DNA of 7,240 bases from Arenicella sp. (GTDB lineage Bacteria; Pseudomonadota; Gammaproteobacteria; Arenicellales; Arenicellaceae), in assembly GCA_023299895.1 (NCBI GenBank), contig JALZWI010000004.1, positions 1 through 7,240 on the forward strand. The letters are read 5' to 3'. The notes beneath the pieces were generated by a model. That model saw nothing but the letters and a program-made list of their open reading frames with translations, ran no database searches and was not told the origin of the DNA. Below, piece by piece: positions 1-6,086 of this stretch. The translations under genes were made by a program, and so were the position numbers. Position 1 is the first letter of the stretch, and every line of letters begins with the position of its first letter.

Positions 1-1158
1 AGCGATAATAATAGGATGGAATATTAAAATGGCTATTCGCCAAGGGGAGTGATAACTCAGCGCGCCGGCCAACCAAAGGTAGAGGTATGGTGAAATGCAG
101 AAAAGAATAGCCACAATCGCATTCGAACACGCAAATAAACTTAATCTGCTTGGTTTCAATATAAACAATACAATTGCAAGAGGAATGGATAGCAAGCCCG
201 AATACAATAATCCTGAACGAAGCTGAAGATGCCAGCCTGGCAATTTCAGTTCGCCGCCCCGAAAGCCTTCAACGAGCAACGGCCATTCGTGCGATGCAGA
301 CATTGGATAAGCCATTCCAGGTATAACCAATGACAACACTTGACGCAAATCGATACTTAACAAAACTAATACGGTGCCAATCAATAAGCTGGTACATAAA
401 AAAAATTTAGCTTTACTTTGATGTTTTGCTTGAGTGCGTCCATAAAAAAACACTGCGAGCAAAATAACAAATAAGCATGGCATAAAAATGCCCACGACTA
501 ACCAGTCGGGATTAACCTCGATTCGTTTCCAATCACTAAGCATCGCATAAACACTCGCAACTAGAGCGACAAAAAAGATTACTGACGTCACTAATGACAA
601 TAACTTATTGTCAAAGCACTCTATCAGGTCAGCATTCTTACTAAAGCATTGATGAATCGTTAATCCAATACAGTATGCGAGCATGCCAATATAAAACCAA
701 AGTAGCTCTAGCTGATGAACAAATAAAGTCACCACCATTAACACTACATGTGCGGCTACCGCTGACCTTTGCTGTAACAAACTATTATAAATAGAGGCGA
801 TAGCGCCTCGCTCTTCTTGTCGATACTTATCTAGTACCCAAAAAGCGATATAAAACATGCAAAACATCGCGCTGACTCCAAAAACTCCACGCTGCAAATG
901 AATACCTAAATTTGATGTCTTCAATTCACTAACACCAACTCTCATTACCAGAGGCACAATGAAGATCAGTGCTAAAAAATTACGGAAAAACATAATTCCT
1001 GCTAGTGGGAGTTGGTCACTTATATGTTTAATCACTGCCCCCATTATCACTAATAAACACTCGCCCAGAACCATCAGCAAGACACCCAACAATAAACGAT
1101 CTTGCTTGCCGCCAGCATTGTAATTAATCACATTTTGATGCGGCGAATATTGATTCAT
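1..1158 (-). CDS. Polytopic membrane protein, EamA/DMT-like N-terminus joined to an unrelated membrane region (partial, runs off left edge)
   Basis: This frame is open for 386 codons from an ATG at 1158 down to base 1, with no stop seen, so the C-terminus is missing. Residues ~20-105 read like the first three helices of an EamA/DMT transporter: a small-residue first helix, then FFRNFLALIF (57-66) and HLQRGVFG (87-94), the usual fold signature of RhaT/SAM-type exporters. From about residue 105 the EamA pattern stops. What follows is a charged loop (DKYRQEERG, 110-118) and at least six more hydrophobic segments (roughly 133-150, 152-167, 187-206, 219-239, 252-268, 316-334). It is richer in aromatic residues and has a soluble-looking loop around 283-310. 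The later part loosely resembles the membrane core of large GT-C glycosyltransferase-like proteins, which is only an impression. DMT proteins are usually ~290 residues, so this one is already too long. No clear Shine-Dalgarno precedes the ATG. That it is coding is likely; its function is unknown. Confidence 0.75.
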   Translation of the reverse strand, partial: MNQYSPHQNVINYNAGGKQDRLLLGVLLMVLGECLLVIMGAVIKHISDQLPLAGIMFFRNFLALIFIVPLVMRVGVSELKTSNLGIHLQRGVFGVSAMFCMFYIAFWVLDKYRQEERGAIASIYNSLLQQRSAVAAHVVLMVVTLFVHQLELLWFYIGMLAYCIGLTIHQCFSKNADLIECFDNKLLSLVTSVIFFVALVASVYAMLSDWKRIEVNPDWLVVGIFMPCLFVILLAVFFYGRTQAKHQSKAKFFLCTSLLIGTVLVLLSIDLRQVLSLVIPGMAYPMSASHEWPLLVEGFRGGELKLPGWHLQLRSGLLYSGLLSIPLAIVLFILKPSRLSLFACSNAIVAILFCISPYLYLWLAGALSYHSPWRIAILIFHPIIIA

Positions 1159-1194
1159 TGTTTTTAGTGGATTGAGTATTAAGTTGGGATTGTC

Positions 1195-1207
1195 ATTCAA
1201 TTTGAAT
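1195..1207. promoter_or_regulatory. Short palindrome in divergent intergenic region
   Basis: ATTCAA-T-TTGAAT is a perfect inverted repeat with 6-base arms around one base. It overlaps a second one, CAATT-TG-AATTG (1198-1209). It lies between the divergent membrane-protein and lipocalin genes, 37 bases from the first start and 62 from the second, where an operator would be expected. AT-rich palindromes of this size can arise by chance, and I cannot name a regulator. Confidence 0.2.
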
Positions 1208-1252
1208 TGTAACTGCTTCACAGACTAAACACATGCAGTGAATTAAAGTACT

Positions 1253-1258
1253 TATAAT
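1253..1258 (+). promoter_or_regulatory. Candidate -10 element for the lipocalin gene
   Basis: TATAAT matches the sigma-70 -10 consensus exactly and faces the lipocalin gene. No good -35 hexamer is present 16-18 bases upstream; TTCACA at 1217-1222 is too far away. If it is used, transcription would begin around 1264-1266, only a few bases before the TTG start, giving a nearly leaderless message. The flanking DNA is AT-rich, so a chance match is possible. Confidence 0.3.
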
Positions 1259-1268
1259 TAATAATAAC

Positions 1269-1859
1269 TTGATCAAGACCTTGTTTAAAAAAGCCTTTTT
1301 TCTTATCAGCATATTAGCTACTTTACTGGTTGCATTATTCTTGGTAAACACCTCTTCTGAACCGCCACTTGAGACAACTGATTACGTTGACTCTAATCGC
1401 TTTACCGGAGAATGGTATGTCATTAGCAATATTCCCTACTTTGCTGAACGTAATAAAGTAGCGAGCAAAACCACTTATATGAAAATTGGTGATGACGAAT
1501 ACCAAGATATCTTTGAATATAAACAAGGAAGTTTTGACAACGAAGCAAAAACCGTGGTCGGCACAGCTAAATGTCTAAACTCCGCAAATACCAAATGGCA
1601 ATCAACATTCTTTGGCGTAATAAAATTTAAATTTGAAATCTTAGAGGTTGATGAAGACTACGAGATCATGCTGATCGGGCACCGGTCACGAGACTATGGC
1701 TGGGTGATGGCGCGCAGCAGCAAGATCGATGATCAAGAATATCAACGAGCTATGCAGATTTTTACTGACAATGGTTATGACTCTTCTAAGTTTGGCAAGG
1801 TGCCACAACACCGATCTGACTTAGGCCAGCATGGCTACCAGATTGTCTCGAACAATTAG
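1269..1859 (+). CDS. Blc-like bacterial lipocalin with N-terminal signal or anchor segment
   Basis: The 196-residue product has a basic start followed by a hydrophobic stretch (about residues 9-26), then a lipocalin domain. Strand A carries the G-x-W signature as FTGEWYVISNIPYF (45-58), and the second conserved block is RDYGWVMARS (141-150), equivalent to the RDYLWILSRT region of E. coli Blc. The C-terminal helix and NGYDSSKFGKVPQ (168-180) also fit Blc. Lipocalins are eight-stranded barrels that bind small hydrophobic ligands; Blc binds lysophospholipids at the outer membrane. Unlike Blc, there is no lipobox cysteine after the hydrophobic segment (the only Cys is 102), so it is either secreted or held by an uncleaved N-terminal helix. 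The start is the TTG at 1269: an in-frame TGA lies at 1239-1241 and the first in-frame ATG is codon 71, inside the domain. No Shine-Dalgarno is evident. Its last four bases overlap metY on the other strand. Confidence 0.85.
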   Translation: MIKTLFKKAFFLISILATLLVALFLVNTSSEPPLETTDYVDSNRFTGEWYVISNIPYFAERNKVASKTTYMKIGDDEYQDIFEYKQGSFDNEAKTVVGTAKCLNSANTKWQSTFFGVIKFKFEILEVDEDYEIMLIGHRSRDYGWVMARSSKIDDQEYQRAMQIFTDNGYDSSKFGKVPQHRSDLGQHGYQIVSNN

Positions 1860-3127
1860 ACAAGGTCTAAAGCCTGAGTTACATCGGCAATAATATCGTC
1901 GATATTTTCAATGCCCACTGAAATACGTACCAAATCAGTCGACACGCCTGCCTTAGCTAACTCTTCTTCATTTAGTTGACGGTGTGTTGTCGATGCTGGG
2001 TGACAGGCTAAAGACTTAGCATCACCAATGTTGACCAAACGTAAAATCATTTGCAGTGCATCGATGAACTTAGCACCGGCTTCAGCGCCACCTTTAATAC
2101 CAAAGCTTAAAATGCCCGACGCTCGACCGCTGGTTATTTTATTGCAAAGTACATTATAAAAGCTACCCGACAAGCCAGCGTAATTCACCCACTCTACTTT
2201 GTTATGAGCTTGCAAATACGCGGCTAATTTTTCAGCGTTATCACAATGGCGATCCATGCGTAAGCACAGCGTTTCTAGGCCTTGCAAAATTTGAAAGGCA
2301 TTCATTGGTGATATAGCCGCGCCAGTATTTCGCAATGGAACGACTCGACAACGACCAATATATGCCGCTGGGCCAAGCGCTTGTGTATAAATCACGCCAT
2401 GATATGAGGGATCAGGCTCATTCAACATTTTAAAACGTTCTTTATTTGCTGCCCAATCAAACTTTCCTGAGTCAACAATAATGCCACCAATAGATGTACC
2501 GTGACCGCCAATATATTTGGTCAATGAATGAATAACAATGTCAGCACCAAACTCGATAGGTCGACATAAATAAGGTGTCGCCACCGTATTATCAACAATT
2601 AGAGGCACGCCTGCTGCGTGAGCAATTTTAGCTAATTTTTCAAGATCAACCACATTACCAGCGGGGTTACCGATTGATTCGCAAAAAATTGCGCGCGTAT
2701 TTTCATCAATTGCGGATTCAAAACCGGTAAAATCATCCGCTGACACCATGCGCACCTCGACACCTAGGTTTGGGAAGGTGTGGGCAAACAAGTTATAAGT
2801 GCCACCATAGAGTTGCGAGGTACTAATAATGTTCGATCCAACGTCAGTAATGCACTGAATCGCATAGGTTATCGCAGCCATGCCCGATGCGAGTGCGAGG
2901 CCAGCGATAGCACCCTCCATGGCAGCCACACGTTGCTCAAGCACGTCTGTGGTTGGGTTCATGATCCGTGTATAAATATTACCGGGAACAGCCAGATTGA
3001 ACAAATCAGCACCGTGCTGAGTGTTATCAAAGGTATATGATGTGGTTTGGTAAATTGGGACAGCGGCGGCTTTGGTGGTGGCCTCCGACTCATAACCATG
3101 ATGTAAAGCGATGGACTCAAGTTTCAT
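1856..3127 (-). CDS. metY: O-acetylhomoserine sulfhydrylase (O-acetylhomoserine aminocarboxypropyltransferase)
   Basis: This cytoplasmic PLP enzyme of the Cys/Met metabolism family converts O-acetyl-L-homoserine and sulfide to L-homocysteine and acetate, a direct route to methionine. With the start at 3127 it has 423 residues, normal for MetY. Visible motifs are the N-terminal block AAAVPIYQTTSY (20-31), the PLP-phosphate region YTR (52-54) and SGM (81-83), the cofactor-contacting VDNTVATPYLCRP (178-190), and the Schiff-base lysine K204 in HSLTKYIGGHG. The length and the HGADLFNL insert near residue 38 favour MetY over the shorter MetB/MetZ/MetC relatives. An upstream in-frame ATG at 3142 would add five residues. 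I prefer 3127 because GGAG sits five bases before it and family members begin at MK-x-E. The gene is alone on its strand, divergent from the MerC gene. No SAM riboswitch or MetJ box is evident upstream. Confidence 0.95.
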   Translation of the reverse strand: MKLESIALHHGYESEATTKAAAVPIYQTTSYTFDNTQHGADLFNLAVPGNIYTRIMNPTTDVLEQRVAAMEGAIAGLALASGMAAITYAIQCITDVGSNIISTSQLYGGTYNLFAHTFPNLGVEVRMVSADDFTGFESAIDENTRAIFCESIGNPAGNVVDLEKLAKIAHAAGVPLIVDNTVATPYLCRPIEFGADIVIHSLTKYIGGHGTSIGGIIVDSGKFDWAANKERFKMLNEPDPSYHGVIYTQALGPAAYIGRCRVVPLRNTGAAISPMNAFQILQGLETLCLRMDRHCDNAEKLAAYLQAHNKVEWVNYAGLSGSFYNVLCNKITSGRASGILSFGIKGGAEAGAKFIDALQMILRLVNIGDAKSLACHPASTTHRQLNEEELAKAGVSTDLVRISVGIENIDDIIADVTQALDLV

Positions 3128-3132
3128 GTTTT

Positions 3133-3136
3133 CTCC
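3133..3136 (-). promoter_or_regulatory. Shine-Dalgarno site that fixes the metY start
   Basis: Read on the minus strand, GGAG is followed by AAAAC and then the ATG at 3127, a spacing of five bases. It lies inside the five-codon extension that the ATG at 3142 would create, and that upstream ATG has no comparable site at normal spacing. This is the clearest ribosome binding site in the window. Confidence 0.7.
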
Positions 3137-3193
3137 AGACATTGTAAATATTTTTCTCTAAATACTATCAGGAACACTCTATTTGTTGGTATC

Positions 3194-3209
3194 AATGTTG
3201 ATAAACATT
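3194..3209. promoter_or_regulatory. Palindrome AATGTT-GATA-AACATT in the metY/MerC divergent region
   Basis: This is a perfect inverted repeat with 6-base arms around four bases, starting 67 bases upstream of the metY start codon and ending 75 bases upstream of the MerC-gene start. It uses the same AATGTT half-site as the Zur-like box at 3232-3252, with centres about 40 bases (close to four helical turns) apart. The arm spacing is shorter than in a Zur box, so it may be an accessory site or belong to another regulator controlling metY. Confidence 0.35.
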
Positions 3210-3231
3210 ATTTTACGTGCATATCGATCTT

Positions 3232-3252
3232 TAATGTTATATTATTACATAA
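3232..3252 (+). promoter_or_regulatory. Zur-like operator upstream of the MerC-family gene
   Basis: The site is an imperfect palindrome centred on 3242: TAATGTTATA, one base, TATTACATAA, with 8 of 10 positions pairing. It fits the gammaproteobacterial Zur consensus (AATGTTATA, one base, TATAACATT) at nearly every core position of the left half and most of the right. It also holds a perfect 6-base-arm repeat, TGTTAT/ATAACA (3235-3254). It ends 31 bases before the MerC-family start codon and overlaps a plausible promoter (TTTACG at 3212-3217, then TGTTAT at 3235-3240, 17-base spacing), so a bound repressor could block transcription when zinc is plentiful. The region is AT-rich and I judged the match by eye, so Zur is an inference. 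Confidence 0.45.
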
Positions 3253-3283
3253 CAGGAATTTAGTTCAGCTAACACAATAAACA

Positions 3284-3703
3284 ATGATTCGTTCAACCTC
3301 TCTCGACAAATTCGGCATCCTTCTATCTGGCATCTGCCTTTTGCACTGCTTGATCACGCCTATTGCCATTACCTTATTGCCAATCATTACACTCAACGGC
3401 TTTGTTGAAGAAGTTTTATTTCACAAACTAATGTTGTGGTTAGTTTTACCAACTAGTTGTGTGGCTTTGTTTATTGGTTGCCGCAAACATCGTGATGTTC
3501 TGATAGCTGGCACAGGAATCCTTGGTATGCTGATGCTTGTGATGGTTGCTTTTTTCGCTCACGATCTACTTAGTGAAAGTGGAGAAAGAGTAGCAACCTC
3601 GTTAGGCGGCATCGTACTCGCGATTTCGCATGTACTAAACTATCGCGCCTGCCAACAAAGAGTTTGTGAAGACACCAGCTGCACCAGCCAGCATCACCAC
3701 TAA
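3284..3703 (+). CDS. MerC-family inner-membrane protein, putative metal transporter
   Basis: The 139-residue protein has four predicted membrane helices (about 11-33, 47-66, 71-93 and 104-120) and the MerC pattern. Helix 1 has C18-LLH-C22, the Cys-x-x-His-Cys arrangement of this family in place of the classic paired metal-binding cysteines; it is followed by TPI (25-27), and RKHR (67-70) lies after helix 2. The last ~20 residues hold C123, C128, C133 and a terminal HHH, a likely extra metal-binding tail. MerC in mer operons carries mercuric ions across the inner membrane, but no merR, merT, merP or merA is nearby, and stand-alone MerC-domain proteins probably handle other metals. The Zur-like site upstream points to zinc, by inference only. 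No Shine-Dalgarno is close to the ATG (AGGAA is ~24 bases upstream). Its stop overlaps the pxpC stop by four bases. Confidence 0.8.
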   Translation: MIRSTSLDKFGILLSGICLLHCLITPIAITLLPIITLNGFVEEVLFHKLMLWLVLPTSCVALFIGCRKHRDVLIAGTGILGMLMLVMVAFFAHDLLSESGERVATSLGGIVLAISHVLNYRACQQRVCEDTSCTSQHHH

Positions 3704-4638
3704 GTTCTACATAAAAAATCAAAAAACTCTTTATATTGTTTTTTTTCTGAGTCCAATGACGTTAGCCTAAAGCGCACGTTACTCGGTGCAAATTTTTGAG
3801 CCAATGCATTACCTGATAAACGACTAATACAACCAAGGCTAGGATAGCCGCCCATCGTTTGTCGGTCATTGAGTAAAATCACTGGCTGCCCATCGGGTGG
3901 TACTTGTACTGTGCCATAAGCAATGCCTTGTGAAACTAATGATTTGAGTGAGTGCTCAGTCGGGTTACCTTTAAGCAAATACGCCATACGATTACTGCTG
4001 CTTTGTATTTGGTATTCATTTTTTAAAAATCCATCTATTGAGCGCTGAGGAAATTGATCAAACTGGTAACTGGGGATGAGTTCAAGAGTTAAAGGTTCAC
4101 AATAATCAGGAATGAATGAGTTCGGCACCTTCTTATTAGGCGCTTTAAGACTAGCGATTAGCCCTATAATTTCATCATTAATCCGTAGTGATCTGCCCAG
4201 AAGTCCTGAAAACCCTTCACGAATCACAGTCGACACGCTGTTGAATACGGTCTCTAATTGCAGTTCTGCATTGATCGCTAAATAGGCTCTGAAGCCTGTA
4301 TTAGCAGTGCTAAATTTGAGTTGATCACCTACATTCACTGCGTAACTGTGCCATGGTTCTATTTCCTTACCATTTAAACTTGTATTCATATCAGCACCAG
4401 TAATGGCAATCTGGCATGAAGCCTGAAACTCTATGGCAAAAAAGCCCATAGTGATCTCGATCACGGGTTGATTAATATCTCGTGACAGCAACCGATTTGC
4501 CCAACAAGCCGCATGCATGTCCATAGCCCCACCCTGCCCGACACCATGATGGGTGCTGTGCCTGCGGCCTAAGTCTTGCCATGTTGCTAACACATTGGCC
4601 TGTGTCACTTTCGCAATAGTTATAGAGCAATCAGCCAT
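3700..4638 (-). CDS. pxpC: 5-oxoprolinase subunit PxpC (biotin-dependent carboxyltransferase/KipA-type domain)
   Basis: The 312 residues cover the normal full length of PxpC. Visible conserved blocks are TWQDLGRRHSTHHGVGQGGAMD (start of domain, ~19-40), ANRLLSRD (47-54) with IEITMG (60-65), the GFRAYLAI strand (115-122), FSGLLGRSL (143-151), and the C-terminal signature VPPDGQPVILLNDRQTMGGYP (from 246). With PxpA and PxpB it forms the ATP-dependent enzyme that opens 5-oxo-L-proline to L-glutamate. The PxpB/PxpC pair resembles urea amidolyase and allophanate hydrolase domains and is thought to activate the substrate by phosphorylation. It begins two bases after the pxpB stop with no recognisable Shine-Dalgarno, so coupled translation is likely. 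Old database names such as KipA or allophanate hydrolase subunit 2 refer to this family. No terminator follows; its TAG overlaps the end of the converging MerC-family gene. Confidence 0.92.
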   Translation of the reverse strand: MADCSITIAKVTQANVLATWQDLGRRHSTHHGVGQGGAMDMHAACWANRLLSRDINQPVIEITMGFFAIEFQASCQIAITGADMNTSLNGKEIEPWHSYAVNVGDQLKFSTANTGFRAYLAINAELQLETVFNSVSTVIREGFSGLLGRSLRINDEIIGLIASLKAPNKKVPNSFIPDYCEPLTLELIPSYQFDQFPQRSIDGFLKNEYQIQSSSNRMAYLLKGNPTEHSLKSLVSQGIAYGTVQVPPDGQPVILLNDRQTMGGYPSLGCISRLSGNALAQKFAPSNVRFRLTSLDSEKKQYKEFFDFLCRT

Positions 4639-4640
4639 TA

Positions 4641-5348
4641 TTAAAGAGCCGCGCCCAATGCTAAAAATTCATCTCGATCAATCGGGTGAAATTGTACTTG
4701 GTCACCTGCCTGTAACAAGCTCTGATGATTCACCAATAACTGTTTAGGAGTTCGACCAATCACTTGCCAGCCACCTGGCGATTCAGTTGGGTAGACAGCG
4801 GTTTGTCGATCTGCGATGGCCACACTACCTGCTGGTACAGTTCCACGAAACGATTCATGCCGAGGTGCACTAAGTTGCTCAGGCACATTGCCCAGATACG
4901 CAAAGCCAGGTAAAAAACCAACAGCATAAACAGCGTAGATAACTGAGCCATGTAATTCTATAAGTTGATCATGTGTTATGCCTTTGCCAGCACAAATTTT
5001 GTTTAAGTCAACGGCCACCGAGGAGTCGTAAAAAACTGGGATTTGATGCAAAGTACCTGACTCGACATCAACATTTAAATCTTGATCTAAGCTCTGCGCA
5101 ATAAGCTTGGTAATTAGTTGTTCATCTGCTTTAAATATGTCGAATTGAATTAAGATGGTTAGATATGCTGGCGTTACGTTAATAATTTTATCAGCATGAT
5201 GGTCGAGCAAGTAATGAGTGATTGAGGAAATTCTCGCTGCGAGTTTCGGATTAACAGGCTCGTTGGTTTTAAGTCGCCACTCCACTAACAGACAGTCTTC
5301 TGAGACCGATTTAATTGACCAAGAAGGCTCACTTAAATAAATAGACAT
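4641..5348 (-). CDS. pxpB: 5-oxoprolinase subunit PxpB (KipI-type carboxyltransferase domain)
   Basis: This 235-residue cytoplasmic protein matches the KipI/allophanate hydrolase subunit 1 family. Visible signatures are the N-terminal SEDCLLVEW strand (16-24, replacing the common GDSALLVEF), VTPAYLTILIQFD (58-70), VFYDSS (105-110, where VxYGG is usual), YAVGFLPGFAYLG (141-153), and the long conserved block from RGTVPAGSVAIADRQTAVYP (168-187) through SPGGWQVIGRTP (190-201). It is the partner of PxpC in the 5-oxoprolinase complex. The Bacillus subtilis member KipI is also an inhibitor of the sporulation kinase KinA, but the complete pxpABC set here fits the enzymatic role. The ATG lies 12 bases after the pxpA stop; only a weak A-rich GAAAAA precedes it. 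Confidence 0.93.
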   Translation of the reverse strand: MSIYLSEPSWSIKSVSEDCLLVEWRLKTNEPVNPKLAARISSITHYLLDHHADKIINVTPAYLTILIQFDIFKADEQLITKLIAQSLDQDLNVDVESGTLHQIPVFYDSSVAVDLNKICAGKGITHDQLIELHGSVIYAVYAVGFLPGFAYLGNVPEQLSAPRHESFRGTVPAGSVAIADRQTAVYPTESPGGWQVIGRTPKQLLVNHQSLLQAGDQVQFHPIDRDEFLALGAAL

Positions 5349-5360
5349 TCAATTTTTCAA

Positions 5361-6086
5361 TTACGCTTTATTGAGCATTTGAGTAATCGTTTGTATTGCT
5401 TTCACTGACGCTGGGTTGTCGCCATGAATACAAACGGATTCGGCTTGCAACGCAATCGAGTCACCTTGCTCATCTTTGACTATGCCAGCGTTTAAATCAG
5501 CCACTTGGGAATATACTTGCTCTACTTTACTAAACACCGCACCTTCCTGAGTTCGAGGTGCTAATTGCCCATCACTTAGATATTGTCGATCAGCGAAAGC
5601 CTCTCGAATTATATTAACCCCGGCTCGCTTCGCGGCATCAATGTACTCTTCTGGTAAAACAGCACCAAGCATTAAATCTAGGTTTTTAGTATTATCAGCA
5701 ACAACTTCTACAACAAGATCAAACAATTTAGCTTGCGCCATAATATCGTTATATAACGCACCATGCGGCTTTATATAACTAAGTGTCGCACCCAATGAAT
5801 CACAAATCCCAATGAGGGATTGAATTTGTTGTTTTAGGCTTTGAGTCAAATCAATTGCGGGTAGATCAAGTGATGAACGACCAAAGTTTGAAGTATCAGG
5901 ATAACTCGGGTGTGCGCCGATAATGACATCATTCTCAATACAGGCCGCTACCGCCTGTTGCATACTCTGTTGATTACCGGTATGTCCACCACATGCGATA
6001 TTGGCCTGATCTAAAAAAGGATAGAGTAGCCTATCTGTTACCAGACCTTCGCCAACATCTGCGTTTAATAGAATCGTTCTACTCAA
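5361..6086 (-). CDS. pxpA: 5-oxoprolinase subunit PxpA (LamB/YcsF family)
   Basis: The product has 241 residues, close to E. coli PxpA (YbgL, 244). It shows LNADVGEG (7-14), NIACGGHTG (29-37), GAHPSYPD (57-64) with FGR (68-70), KPHGALYN (106-113), EAFADRQY (162-169), LAPRTQEGAV (175-184) and CIHGDNP (219-225). These Asp and His residues mark the metal-dependent, TIM-barrel-like active site of the family. PxpA is the catalytic ring-opening partner of PxpBC in converting 5-oxo-L-proline to glutamate; the Aspergillus lamB relative is named for its lactam-utilisation cluster. The start is a TTG placed directly after the TAA of the rluF-like gene, with no gap, in the same frame, and with no Shine-Dalgarno. 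Family members start only a few residues before LNAD, so no upstream or better start exists. Confidence 0.93.
   Translation of the reverse strand: MSRTILLNADVGEGLVTDRLLYPFLDQANIACGGHTGNQQSMQQAVAACIENDVIIGAHPSYPDTSNFGRSSLDLPAIDLTQSLKQQIQSLIGICDSLGATLSYIKPHGALYNDIMAQAKLFDLVVEVVADNTKNLDLMLGAVLPEEYIDAAKRAGVNIIREAFADRQYLSDGQLAPRTQEGAVFSKVEQVYSQVADLNAGIVKDEQGDSIALQAESVCIHGDNPASVKAIQTITQMLNKA

Noticed and set aside
2780..3040. Plus-strand open frame of 86 codons inside metY
   Set aside because: It is antisense to the well-conserved middle of metY, has no recognisable protein pattern, and is a by-product of that gene's codons. The same applies to frames at 1335-1526, 4553-4747, 4760-4951 and 6937-7128.
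3128..3142. Upstream ATG of metY giving five extra residues (MSGEN)
   Set aside because: The GGAG spaced five bases before the ATG at 3127 lies within this extension, and MetY proteins normally begin at the MK-x-E position.
3143..3283. SAM riboswitch or MetJ operator upstream of metY
   Set aside because: The leader is short and AT-rich with no riboswitch-like stem pattern, and no AGACGTCT-type repeats are present.
3284..3703. Mercury-resistance locus
   Set aside because: Only a MerC-domain protein is present. No merR, merT, merP or merA and no transposon ends are in the window, so mercury resistance is not supported.
3721..3746. Inverted repeat AAAAAAC/GTTTTTT with a run of eight T, a possible terminator for the MerC-family gene
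   Set aside because: The stem is almost wholly A-T, the T-run is itself the second arm, and it lies within the coding end of pxpC. It is too weak to call a terminator.
4641..6086. Sporulation control (KipI/KipA) or urea/allophanate degradation
   Set aside because: The family names come from B. subtilis regulators and from urea amidolyase domains. The complete pxpA-pxpB-pxpC set in one operon is the hallmark of 5-oxoprolinase.
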